Assembly: GCF_008831285.2 (NCBI RefSeq) | Contig: NC_045138.2 | Coordinates: forward strand, 26,631,934-26,695,933 | Direction: 5' to 3' | Source of the DNA: Nymphaea colorata | Lineage: Eukaryota > Streptophyta > Magnoliopsida > Nymphaeales > Nymphaeaceae | DNA length: 64,000 bases | Shown: positions 53,555 to 64,000 of the stretch, piece after piece | How the letters are laid out: each line of letters opens with the position of its first letter | Numbering within the stretch: the stretch's first letter is position 1 | Program-made: the position numbers and the translations under genes | The notes under the pieces: model-generated | What the model was told of the DNA's origin: nothing | The model's input: the letters and a program-made list of their open reading frames with translations, nothing else | Database searches by the model: none

Positions 53555-56051
53555 ATGAGTGAGCAACCTAGACTCTACACCCATAAGCCTAGAAAAGGTA
53601 ACTCCGAGAGACTGCCTTCATTTCGGTGTTTCTCCCCGTTCGCCTGCTTTTGAAGATGAAAGAGAATGATGGTATTTGTTGGTGATCTCTGGTCATCGCC
53701 GCATTGCTTCCTTTTTGTTGTTTCAGGACAGATCAAGCCTAAAAATGAAGTGGGTCAGTCAGTTTCTCAGCCTTCGACGAACCCTCCCAGACCAGCAGCG
53801 CCGCCACCAACAAAAACGAGTACAACAACAACAGCAGCAGCAGTTTCTGCTCCCAAGGAGACATTTGCTCGTCGTTACAAGTTCGTGTGGCCGGTTCTGC
53901 TCATGGTGAATCTTGCTGTTGGAGGTAAGAAAATTTTGGCAGCATGTTTGGTTTGTTTAACATTTTTCTTCTTATAATGTTTTGAATCGATATTTGCTTT
54001 GTTGCATATATGTGCTCTTTGGTTTGGTTTTTGTTGTGCTTCCAGTTATTAATTTAGTAAGTTAGAGCCGTTTGGATACTAATCACCGACTGATTTTCGT
54101 TTTTGGTGGACTGCGTTGTGCTTCCTCTTTGTTTCTTCTGATCTTCTACGTCCTCTCTGTGGTTGTCACCATTTCGGATTGAAGTTTTATCTATAGAAAA
54201 TTTTCTGAAAAGAGAACGCATCCTCCAGTGTTCAGCACTGAAGAAAAGGTGTCCTTCCCTGACACAGATTTTAAAAATTGCTATTGATTCTGCAGCCCTG
54301 CTAGAACTTAGAAATATGGGCTTTTCCTTATTGTTTTGTTCATGGAGAAGTTATTGGTCTGGCTGTGAAGGTTTAAGTAGAAACGAAAGGACATTTTATC
54401 GCAAATATATTGCTTTTTGTTGTTAAGCAAGACTCGGGTAACTATCTCAGTGCCTTTGTGACACAGTAACATAATACATACTTCGTCTCTAAAAGTATGT
54501 TGATGCTTGTCATAGGCCCGACTGTGAAGGTGTAAGGAGAAAGAGCAATCGGGGCATTTTGTCGCAAAAATATTTTACTCTTCTTAAGCTTCTGCCAACC
54601 ATCTCAGCGCCTTTGTTCACTAGAAACATGCAGCATACGTTGTCTCTAGTCTAAACTATGTTGATGCTTGTTTTGGCAAGTCTTTGTCCGTTATCTTGGC
54701 ACGTTTTTCTTAAGTAACATTCAATTTCTGTCTTCAAGCAAATTTTTGCTCATCATCTCGAGTGAAGACATTTGTCTTAAGTGCATGAATTTCGTTGCAA
54801 TTTCTTGCCATTTCTTGCAATTGGTCTCTGTCAGAGCCTTTGATTAGTAGGTACTGCCTTCTTAATAAGATAAAGAAGCTTGCAAGCTCAGAATCAGATA
54901 AGTAAAATCATCTATAGTAGAATGAGCAATAATAATCTTGTGCAATAATCAAATTCATTTTTAGTAGCTGGATATTGTGGTTAGTGTCTCCATGAGAATA
55001 GAAGCTGTCTACTGTCTAATGCCTCACCAATTTCCTATCTGGACATGACCACACCCTTGTGCAGCATATTCTTGATGTTTCGATGAGCCCAGAGAAGTAC
55101 ATAAAAGCAAGTCCCAGCACTTCCTTTGGAGAAAGCCAAATATCAGCTTTAGAACAATATGAAAAAGAGGGGCATCAGCAGGTGACGGAAGAAGAAATTG
55201 CATCTTCTCTTCTTTGGTATACCCTTTGAAGTGTTTTAATTTGTGTTTCATCACTAGCCCTCTATTTGAAGGAATTTGTTGCAGCCTTGCAGGTAGTAGA
55301 GTCACATGCCTTCTACCATAACCACCTCTTCCATCGGTCATTCTTCCATTTGTCTCATATTATCCCATAATCTGGATAAAGTTCAAACATCATGGTATCT
55401 CATAATCTTGTTTAAGTTCAAACCTCAAACATGAAACATCAATGCTTAGCCTCTATAAGAACTATTCAAGCCAGTCTGACATGACACTGTATTGAGTATC
55501 AGTTATCAAACTGAGACCTATAGCCAAGACCCTGACCTACTGAAGTAAATGGACGGATTCACAATGTTTAAGTGCAGACAGATTGATTCTGCTTAGAATG
55601 AAGATTGTTGAAGCCAATAAATAGAGGTCTACAACATGGCACGATCAAGGGCATTTGACATGCCCATTACGTGGCTTACGGTGCCGCTGCTTTTCAATTC
55701 AATCCCAAGTAATTGGATTGACTTAAAATAAAAAGATTTAGTACCATCACGTTAATTAGAATATACTCAATGAGTCTCTTCTGGTCTTCTACACAAAGAA
55801 CAAGAGTTAAAAGTTTCGTGAATGGGCACACTTCACTTACATAGCTGGATTGCATAACTGGATTCAATATAGTCTAAATTTGGCTAGTAGCGAGTCTTTT
55901 GTTCACATTGTGATCTATTACTGCAGTTTCGATATTTTGGAGAACAAGGAAGATGGATTACCACGATGCTGAAGAGGTTGGTCGTCAGGTTTCTGTTCCT
56001 GTGTCTGACATGAGCACTACAGTTCCTGGGAAGCCTGCTCAACCTCCATAA
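53555..56051 (+). CDS. Small single-span membrane protein, 121 aa, unknown function
   Basis: Three exons with GT-AG introns: 53555-53597, 53727-53924, 55927-56051. The joined frame is open for 121 codons. Residues 1-58 are hydrophilic and low-complexity, rich in Pro, Thr, Ser and Ala, with a Lys/Arg-rich start. Residues 59-66 (ETFARRYK) lead into a hydrophobic segment at about 67-85 (FVWPVLLMVNLAVGVSIFW), likely one membrane helix. A basic RTRK stop follows, then a polar 30-residue tail ending GKPAQPP. No signal peptide is seen, so it is a signal-anchor or tail-type protein of an undetermined membrane. The start is the first ATG in frame, in a good context (AAAATGAG). Intron 2 is long (2.0 kb). 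Clean splice sites and unbroken frame across all junctions favour a real gene. I do not recognise the family. Confidence 0.75.
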
Positions 56052-57162
56052 AAGTCATTCTAAGGAGGAGGAGGAGTAGGAAACAGACGAAGCCAAACAC
56101 TCCACGGCAGAGAGGAAAAAGAGAAATTTGCATGATGGCAACGATTCGTGACAACAATAAATATCCAACTTTCGCGAGTTGATCTGATGGCGTATTGCAG
56201 CATCTATCTCCATTGAGGCTCATTGAGTGGGATTTCGTTTATTAATGAACTTCTATAGATTCTGTATGTCGAATGAAGCATGCTATGACTGGTAATTGTT
56301 TGATGACAGAGCCATGTCTGAGTCAAAGGTAAGCAGTGACCAACAGTCTGGCAGGATTTCGACCACCCCTTTCAACTTAAGGTGGTCTTTAGTTGCACAG
56401 TCGCATTTACCTGCAGTTTCAAGACGAAGCTTTGAAAAGAAGGCAAACAAGGTGAACATTTACTGGGGTAAATGTTCACTTTCCACTCTTAAAAGTAGAA
56501 CGTTTTTTTTTTTTTTGGTCGTGGAGATCTGGGCTAAAATAATAATTACACAACCAGGCCTTTCCATCTCGAAAAAGCCATCTCGACTCACGGTCCAGGG
56601 CAATTTTTTTGTTCTTTGGAAAAATTTACCCTCTTGAGGTGTACTTAAGAAAAGTTTCACTTTTTTTTCTTCACTCTGCTTTTTCTAACTTCCATGCAAA
56701 CCGCCCCCAGGAAAAGTATGACCTGACCTCAACATATGCCGACTGCAATATTTTCGTGTATTGTGTCAAGAAAAGAGTGCTGAATAAGTGGTTGGTAGGT
56801 AATAAATGGGTCCGGTTATGGTTTGATAAATTACATGCCTGACCTGCTTCCATGACAGCTCTGAAATTTGATCTGCAAGTTCCCAGTGTAGAAGAACAGT
56901 TAGAAGTGAATATTTTTTATTACCTGTGGATTGGCTTTGCTTTTGCATTTTTATAGTTATTAAATCTGGATGTAGTTCTGATTCTTCTTGAGCAGATCTT
57001 GACGTAGCCGTTTAATTTTCCCAAGATTCATACCGGTCGAGACCCAGTTGGTAGCCTCCTAGATCGTCTCACCTTCATTTTTATTCCATAAAGCGCATTT
57101 GTGTAAGGTAATGTCGGTTGGAAGTGATCGTTAGCAAATGATTTGGCGTGATACAAACCATT
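56052..57162. other. 3' UTR and intergenic DNA, no gene seen
   Basis: The first part is probably the 3' UTR of the small membrane protein gene. Open frames at 56296-56637 and 56609-56842 lack motifs and contain a T-run at about 56503-56517. Confidence 0.45.
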
Positions 57163-57522
57163 GTCACACAAAAAGTATATGGGTATTACACAGTGATGAA
57201 TTTTTTAGGTATAATACGACCAAATTGTATATTTGGAGAATATATGGAGAAAATCTCTGTGAATTTTTAAAAAATTTAAAACATTTAATAAATCTTAAAA
57301 AAATAAAAATAATAAAAAATATGAAAAAAGGGTGAAAACGTGTATAATATCATATTATACCCGTATTAGGTATAATATGCATATTATACCCGTTGTTTTC
57401 GTGTTTTTTTATTTTTTAGCGTTTTTTTCACGTTTTATATGGCTGACTTGTTTTTCACATTTTATATGCATTTTTTTTAATAAAACGTGTTTATTTTTTT
57501 AATAAAACGTGTTTTTTGTGAC
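57163..57522. mobile_element. MITE-like element with GTCACACAAAAA ends
   Basis: ATTGTCACACAAAAA on the left mirrors TTTTTTGTGACAAT on the right. Outside these ends, TACAAACC (left) and TACAAACA (right) agree at 7 of 8 bases, a probable 8-bp target duplication, which points to a hAT- or Mutator-type origin. The inside is AT-rich with several ATTATACCCG and AAAACGTGTTT repeats. Size (about 360 bp) and ends match the element at 33386-33762. It has no coding capacity. Confidence 0.6.
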
Positions 57523-57945
57523 AATTACAAACAACCTCTTGGTCCATGCTAATGAGGTCCTAAGGCTTGGGCTCTTTATTGTCCCCATAAGGGGCCGTTT
57601 GGTGAGGAGAGCATGCTGTTATGAATATACTTCAAATATTTTGTGATAGATTTATAGAACACTATGTTATTTGCCTTAATCTTTATGAAAAATTTATGAA
57701 GCAATAACAAAATGTTACTATTGCCAAATAATTGATATGTAGTTTGGCAGGAAGTTGAAGATTACAATCTCAAAAGTGGGAACTTTTAGAACTTGGAGAT
57801 TCTCCATGGCTTCTGCTCTTTCATGGCCACACAATCTATGGCAGTAATCCTGCATGCACAAGTTTCCAATGCGAGAGGTACAACCAGGTGAGAAAAAAAC
57901 ATAGGAAACAAACAAAGGATACTAAGGTTGTGTTTGTTATGTGTC

Positions 57946-58047
57946 AAGACGGCCCATTAAGTAGCCATGAGAGAGCTCGTCTCACACGATTTGAGAAATT
58001 CAACGTGTGTTTGATTTAGGGTTTGTATTTCTGAGATGGGCCGTCTT
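57946..58047. repeat. Short inverted-repeat element, 102 bp
   Basis: AAGACGGCCCAT at 57946-57957 and its exact complement ATGGGCCGTCTT at 58036-58047 flank a 78-bp spacer. It could be a small MITE or a hairpin. No target duplication was recognised. Confidence 0.5.
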
Positions 58048-59087
58048 AGAAGGAGGGTTGCACAACAAGTCAAGCCATCTCAAGCTTGACTATTCACTCG
58101 TCAAAACTTGACTCGAGCTAGACCCATTGATAAACAAGTCGAGCTCTAGTTCAAATATATACATGAAATGGCAAATGAGTCGAATTAGAGTTGTAAGAAC
58201 TTGACTGGTTTAAACTCGGTTTGGCTTGATTACATAATGAATTTGAATTATAATAAGAGAATAGTTAAATGAGTGGCAAGTAAACTACGACAACATTATG
58301 AAGGTAAAAGGCCATGGCTGGAGTTCTACAGGCTTGTTAAAGATTTTCCACAATGTCAAAGTTGAAAAAGATATCTTACGGCCGAATTGGGTTACTTCAT
58401 CACCCCCCACATCAAGTAATAGAGGAACGTAATTTTGTGTGCAGCTAATGTTGATCCTTTTTTTTTTTTTTTTAAATGTGATATGGTATTTGTATTCTAG
58501 AAGTGTTGAGTCAGCCTTTGGATCTAGTCTATATGAAGGATAGCTCATCTTTTGGTGTTATCATATGTTTTTGTACAAATAATTTTGTTCAATAAATATA
58601 AGGGGCCGCATCCCCATCCCCCAACAATCTGTGATTGCAAGTGGCTAGTTAAAAGAAACTATACATGCTTAATAGAAACAAGTTAAAAGAGTCAAGCTCC
58701 ACGTTATAAATATTGTTTTTGTGTTTTAAATGGCAAAATTTTTCACACAACAAACTTGAAAAAAATGAAAAAATATCACAAATTTTTAAAATATTTAAAA
58801 AACCTAAAAAATTAGGGAACATAAAGTAAGTGAGAAAGTAACAAACAAGACTACATTAAAAAATAAGTAGACAAGTAGACAAGCAAAAAAAATAAGAAAC
58901 GGGAACAAGCAGTTTGACTTTCAAAAAAATAAAAAAAAATGTTTAAAATGAAAAAAAAATCGAAAATATTTTTACTGTTTTATTCGACTGACTTATTTTT
59001 CACATTTTCAACGCATTTTCTTTGAACACTTTCTTTTACAAAAAAAAAAGAAAGAAAAAGAAAAAGAAGAAGACTATGACCGCTGGT
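58048..59087. other. AT-rich repeat-like DNA, no gene seen
   Basis: 58740-59040 resembles the interior of the GTCAC-ended elements: A-rich half, T-rich half, and GACTGACTTATTTTTCAC close to GGCTGACTTGTTTTTCAC at 57442. Its ends are not preserved, so it may be a third, decayed copy. Confidence 0.4.
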
Positions 59088-59127
59088 GCTTACTGAATCA
59101 GTAAACGGCTTACTGAATCAGCAAACG
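59088..59127. repeat. Tandem duplication, two 20-bp units
   Basis: GCTTACTGAATCAGTAAACG is followed directly by a copy with a single base difference. Confidence 0.85.
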
Positions 59128-59962
59128 GATGGACAGTTCCTTCCACCGGACAAGCAACTACGCGGTTGGTTGGACAAGATTGTTAGGTTGTGGCGCATGT
59201 CCAACCTGCCCGATGATCAACTCAATTTGTTGTCCTCTATAAAAAGTGCTGGAAACTATTGAGTTTACGTGTTGATTGAGAAGGTTTGTCATGTCAGTGA
59301 CGATGAACTTTTAAGTCGAACTTAATTTGTCATTATGAAGATCGAGTTTGTCTCTCTTCATTGAATGTTTCATCACAATACTTAATGACCAAAAAGATAA
59401 ACAAAAAAAGCATATCAATTAGATTGTATTGCTAATTTTCTCGTCAGCAATGTTTCTTCTTCTGTGTTCTTCACAAATATATCATGCATGCAGACATCAG
59501 AACTGCAGGAATTAATAAAACTTGAGAGTTCTTGTGCATAGAGCAGATATAGTAAATATTCTGAAACTAGTCATTTGAAATATTTGGTCTTATAAAATAA
59601 GATCTACACATCAAAAATTGGTTGATGTTTCCATGTGGAGGCAAATTCGTTGAAATGTGCATAACAACAGCAGTTGTTCATATTACTGTGATAGAGAGAA
59701 AAAGGAGTGAGAGAAGTACAATGGTTTGCTGTCAAAGCTCTTGAGAGACTTGATATAGATCTGGAGCTAACAAGCAACCCTTCCTCCAATTATTGGCCAT
59801 TGTTAGAGAGAGAAAAGGAGAGAGAGAGTTATGTGAAGGCAGGTGGCTAGCAACTAGCAGTCAAATCTCCATTATCCTTTGCCAGGAAATTCACCTAACA
59901 TTCCTGGACTCACACAGATCAACCTAACTGTTGGGAGGCATTAATACAGAAATGTCACACAA
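59128..59962. other. Intergenic DNA, no gene seen
   Basis: Short frames only; GA runs near 59690 and 59810. Confidence 0.4.
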
Positions 59963-60312
59963 GTAAAGTTTTTTGTCAAAATTTAGTGGGGTCAAAGGGG
60001 ATTTTAATGGATTTATTGTGCTTACCCTCATCTTAGATGAGCCCAACTAACAGTGGCGGAGCCAGAGAATTTTAGCTGAGCGGCCAGAGGAATCATTAGA
60101 ATAGAAATTGCGCAACTTGTAAAGGTTTGCCAAAAATTAGTGCGGACAATAGGCGATTTTATTGCATCTATTGTGCTTACCTCATCCTAGATGAACCCAA
60201 GTAGCAGTGGTGGAGCCACAAAATTTTGTTTGAGGTGCGGCAACGAGTCCCCATGGGGCACTGCCCCGGGCCTGGTATGGGCACTGCAAGTGGCGAGACC
60301 TGGGTCCGGCTC
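59963..60312. repeat. Duplicated GCGGAGCCA-family repeat
   Basis: Two diverged copies of about 115 bp (59963-60080 and 60119-60233), roughly 155 bp apart, share TTTATTGTGCTTACC or its variant, then CATCnTAGATGAnCCCAA and AGTGGnGGAGCCA. A GGCTCCGT block at 60302-60310 gives the inverted partner of the motif, as at 36137-36308. Confidence 0.6.
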
Positions 60313-60899
60313 CGTCATAATAGAACTTTTCGATGATTGTGGCCTACACCAGCCCACATAGGAGCTCTGCTACTGCCAAGTGGAGATATTTGCATGTTTG
60401 CATGTCATAATTTCCGACCGCCGCCACGTAAGCCCCTTACCTGGCACAGTTATCAAAGAAGTTACACTGAATGGCTTGGGGCCCCCTATTATTGACTCTT
60501 ATAATCAACATAACCAAGCACAAGAACACAACCAAAAAGAACACACCATATAGTCTTTAGCTCAAACACATCTTGGGTTTGTGATCTTAGCGAAGTTAAT
60601 CATGCAAATATTGTCTTCATGTTTAAACTTAATGTGTTTCTAATACTATACAAGATTTATAAGTTTCCCGACAATGTAATCCTAGTTAGAGATAAAAAAA
60701 AAAAAGCCCAATCTTGCATTTGTTTACTGTGGATCTGAAGTCCGCAGTGATCTTAGATCACCAAGTATCACAGCTCCTTTGGATTGGAGGTCCAACAAGT
60801 AAGTAGCGTGGATATGAAATCCACTGCAAGTTGAAACATAGCTGGGCGCTACCCCAAGGCATTGAAAGTAGCCTTGGATCTTGGAAGCAGGGGGGAAGC
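60313..60899. other. Intergenic DNA, no gene seen
   Basis: No coding or transposon signal recognised. The text repeats words such as GTGGATCTGAAGTCC and GTGGATATGAAATCC about 90 bp apart (60729, 60810), hinting at a small internal duplication. Confidence 0.35.
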
Positions 60900-61085
60900 G
60901 AGGATTTTTTTCAAGGGCGGGCCAAACGATCCAACGAACTTATCTGGGCAGTGCCAAACTAAACTCGAATTCAAAAAAATACATTACGCAACTAAAATTT
61001 TTTGATTTTTTTAATGTAATTTTTTTTTTCAATTAGTTAGGGTGGGGCCATGGCTTAGGCGGGCCCTCCCCCCTCCGCCCCTGCT
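60900..61085. repeat. Dispersed noncoding repeat with GGGCCA...GGCGGGCCC blocks
   Basis: A GGGCGGGCCAAACG block, an AT-rich middle and a GGTGGGGCC...GGCGGGCCCTCCCCC end. The layout recalls the repeats at 21030 and 40205, although direct identity is low. Confidence 0.35.
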
Positions 61086-61661
61086 TGGAAGGGATGGAGA
61101 GAGGCTTTGGCCTTCGCTCAGGTGTTGAAATTTTTTCCCGCTTATCCGAAGTGAATTATTTTACAAAAGGAGATTGTACGAACTGTTCCGCACCGACGGA
61201 ATTGAAGCGATCACTTGGAGATCTCATCCTCTAGACTACTTGGCATAAAAAACCACCTAACGTTCCTTGCATCCTGCGCAGCCTCTGCCATGGCCAAACA
61301 TTCAAAGGGAAAACAGTTTGTTCTAAGAAAATAAGGAGAAATTTCAAAGCCCGTCATTTTTGTCTCTAAGCTAAGCTGTTCCTCTTTTTCTTGGCCAACT
61401 CATTGCCTGCAACTAGTTTTCCGAAAGGGTGGACAACTCGGTTATAATTCTCTTTTTCTTATTCTCCTTCTTCCTCAACAGCAGCTTAGAGGGCCCTCTT
61501 CCTTATTTGTACAAGTGTTTGATATGGGATTTTCTGTACAATAAACTGAAATGAATCTTAAAGATCGAGATAAGCTCTTGCCTGTTCATAAGTCCAACAC
61601 TTCTTTCAACATGAAGGGTGAGTCACAAGCAGGTTTCGAACTTGCAAACACGATATTAAAC

Positions 61662-61741
61662 ATTCATGGATGCTCAAAACTGAATTATTAAGTTCATATT
61701 CATGGATGCTCAAAACTGAATTATTAAGTTCATATTCATGG
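61662..61741. repeat. Tandem repeat, 36-bp unit, 2.2 copies
   Basis: Two identical 36-bp units starting ATTCATGGATGCTCAAAACT at 61662 and 61698, followed by the first 8 bases of a third at 61734. Confidence 0.95.
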
Positions 61742-61934
61742 AGCTCTAGACTTTCAAGTAGATCAAGTCCAAATCTGATGTGGGTACATGTAATTTTTTG
61801 AATTATCGAGCTGGTGTGGCCCGTGTGGGCAGAGGCCCACACCAGTCCTGATTATCTCTGCCACTGCCTGAAACATGTGCAGCAAGAAGACGGGAAAACC
61901 AATTTGATAAGTAGTTAATCAATTAGAAATTTAA

Positions 61935-62060
61935 CTTTGATACCATGTAAAGGACATGCAATAACAATTGAATAAAATAAAAGACTAAAGGAAATTAAAA
62001 TCGACAGAGGTACATGGTTCGGCCACATTCATGGAGAAACTGATCACTCTCCCTTGCCTG
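61935..62060 (-). mobile_element. Copia-type LTR end and primer-binding site remnant
   Basis: On the minus strand TGGTATCAAAG (61935-61945) follows a CTTTACA end, the usual LTR-CA/PBS junction of copia elements primed by initiator Met tRNA. Upstream on that strand the sequence GGCCGAACCATGTACCTCTG and an ATTGTTATTGCATG block look like the R/U5 part of such an LTR. No gag or pol follows, so it is a truncated relic. The outer LTR boundary was not found. Confidence 0.45.
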
Positions 62061-62210
62061 CATTTATGATTAAGATAAAAAGGAAAAAAACGTATTTATG
62101 TTCTCTTAAATTCATTAGATCAAACAATATAAATGTTATCTCAAATCAACTAATTTCTTATTTTTTTATTAAAAATAACCAAAATTATTATTTTTCTGTA
62201 TTAATTGCAG

Positions 62211-62592
62211 AGACCCCAAAAGACAAAAGTAAAAAACTTTTTATACCATATAATGGTACAGACAGGGGCAAAAGTAAGTAAGTGTGGGTAATTGTTTATG
62301 GGCCCATAAAAGGTGTTTCATATTGATATTTCAGTATAATTTTTCTCATTTATATGACCATTAAAAATTTAAAATTAAATACTCATGCCTGTTAAAAATT
62401 TAAAACTTTTAGGTCCGCTCATATATTTCAGACCAAATTTTAAACAAAAAGCTGGCCGTGACAGATTTCAAGTATGGCGAAACGCTGCCATTTAGTGTCG
62501 ACATCGAGACAACCAACGGAGGGAAAAAGACCGCTATGGCTGTTTGCTCAGGGAATAATGTATCTGCTAAGGTTGCAGAAGAAATCATATGA
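62211..62592 (+). CDS. Possible 3' exon pair of an unidentified gene (partial)
   Basis: Block 1 (62211-62273) follows TTAATTGCAG and ends at a consensus donor (AAAA|GTAAGT). Block 2 (62432-62592) follows TATATTTCAG and ends in TGA at 62590-62592. Joined, they keep one open frame of 74 codons with balanced, soluble-protein-like composition: KKLFIPYNGTDRGK, then after the junction LAVTDFKYGETLPFSVDIET and KVAEEII at the C-terminus. Two good splice signals, phase agreement and low AT against its surroundings favour a true coding origin. I cannot identify the family and find no upstream exon. The neighbouring copia LTR suggests a truncated or captured fragment. Confidence 0.35.
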
Positions 62593-64000
62593 CAGCTATA
62601 ATATATTCACATCGGATTTAGGTCGAATTTGGTTCGTATATCCATGAAAACGACAAAAGCTTCCCTCCACATAGAACCTTTGGTTACTCCTCCACAACTT
62701 GAGTAGCAAAGCAAACACAGTGAAAAATTTTCCCCTCTAAAAAAGGTTTTTCTTTTCAAAATTTACCTTTAAAATTTTTTTTTTGAGTGAGCAGAAAGTT
62801 AACAATCACACCGCCAAGAAAAAACCTGATGGTCCTCTCATTCGCCTTGTCTCTAGGGTCTTAGGTTCTTTTAGACCTGGGGTACGGTACACATTTCAAC
62901 TTAAAGTGTTGTAATTTCATCTTTCATAGTTCAAAAAAGTAACACCTATAGGAATCAAACATATCTTTTATATACTTGTCTGTCTGACTAACTATGATAC
63001 GCCCCTGAAGCCATCTTGAAAAAGCTCTTACTACTTTTTTAAATACTGCCCACAAAATATCAAATTTTTGATGGTTTTCACGCCGAATGTCTTAAAAGAA
63101 GAAGAAAAGTGTGTGGAATTTAATTGACTTTAATGCTTGATCTTCAAAGTAGCACCCATTTGGACGTTCACATGGGATATATTAGCAATTTCTTATGTAC
63201 CTAGTCGCTTCTGCTCCATTTCAACTTATACATCGATGACCCTCTTTGATTGTAAGGAATTGGTGCCGAGATTGACCGCATGTCAGCCCCTCCCTAGGCT
63301 ATTGTGCTAAACCTGTCATGGTCATGCTGAAAAGAATTAATCCACTTATCTAACTCCATATATAAATACATACATGTATACTTTACCAACAATCTAGTTC
63401 TGGCTGGGACCCACTTCTCGGAACCATTGGCAGGTCTTTGTAAGTAATTTTTTTTTAAATGTCACATATTAGTTGACATTCACCTTTTATTATATATTAT
63501 ATTGTCTCCATGAATTTCAAAGGATCCATTTGTGTGTGTAGTAAGCTAAAAATTGATGCAATCATTTGATTTTCTTGTCAAATAAGTCAAGCTGTTAAAT
63601 TTGTATTAGACAAGTCATCCCTGACTAAATTCAATCACATCCGTCACAAATTTGGGTATGATTTGCAGATGAAGTCTCATTTGGAGATGACATTGTATTT
63701 GGACCTGCAGATTAGATAGTCTAGTCAAAGAAATGACCTTTATTAAAGCCATGTTTATTGGATACAAGTCACAACTGATGGGGACAATTGGTATGTTGGC
63801 CCAGCATGTGTAAAAGAATGCTTGTTTGAATAATAATCACCCTTTTTACCTTCTTTGCATGAGTTGATGCTCATTAGTCTAAATTTCATAACCCATCCTC
63901 CCCATGCTGGATTTTTTCAGATCCATGATCCACCTTTTTAGTCATCAATGTTATTTATGCCGTGTTTTCTAGAGAAACCAGGGTTTGGTTGGCACTTGAA
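62593..64000. other. Intergenic DNA to the window end, no gene seen
   Basis: Short frames only, without motifs or recognisable repeats. Confidence 0.4.

Noticed and set aside
57589-57610. GGGGCCGTTTGGTG as a possible MITE end
   Set aside because: The word is typical of Harbinger/hAT ends, but no complementary partner was found within about 500 bp, so no element can be defined.

Overview
The window is nuclear DNA of a flowering plant. Its genes have many short exons with canonical GT-AG introns. Their products are plant-type: a NAP1 histone chaperone ending in CKQQ, a GH35 beta-galactosidase with a C-terminal SUEL lectin domain, and a DEAD-box helicase of the DBP2/p68 group. Intergenic DNA is AT-rich and full of (TA)n runs, MITE-like elements and decayed retrotransposon pieces. 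I cannot place the species from sequence alone.

Layout. 1-1690: promoter region with a 20-bp GAGA palindrome, a TATA box and a telo-box. 1788-6400 (+): a complete 12-exon NAP1 gene (383 aa). 6.4-11.5 kb: convergent intergenic DNA without a gene, ending in a 109-bp (TA)n tract. 11498-16270 (-): a complete 19-exon beta-galactosidase gene (833 aa). 16.4-43.4 kb: a gene-poor block of about 27 kb. It holds simple repeats, short tandem duplications, a 403-bp Tourist-like MITE with TAA target duplication, a GTCAC-ended MITE-like element, relics of a LINE, a scattered family with a GCGGAGCCA motif, and two weak small-ORF candidates sharing a KxSILARIxR segment. 43689-51936 (+): a complete 10-exon DEAD-box helicase gene (512 aa). 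Its 3.7-kb second intron carries a decayed Ty1-copia element in sense orientation. 53555-56051 (+): a three-exon gene for a 121-aa single-span membrane protein of unknown function. 56-64 kb: repeats, a second GTCAC-ended element, a copia LTR/PBS remnant on the minus strand, and an unidentified pair of exon-like blocks at 62211-62592.

The four solid genes have unrelated roles: chromatin assembly, cell-wall galactan turnover, RNA remodelling, and an unknown membrane function. Nothing suggests they form a cluster. I found no tRNA or rRNA gene, CRISPR array or bacterial-type system. I found no convincing new multi-gene system. The items most worth a second look are the small membrane protein gene, the exon pair at 62.2-62.6 kb, the paired small ORFs, and the transposable-element families. 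All exon coordinates were read by eye from splice signals and reading-frame continuity, without transcript data.
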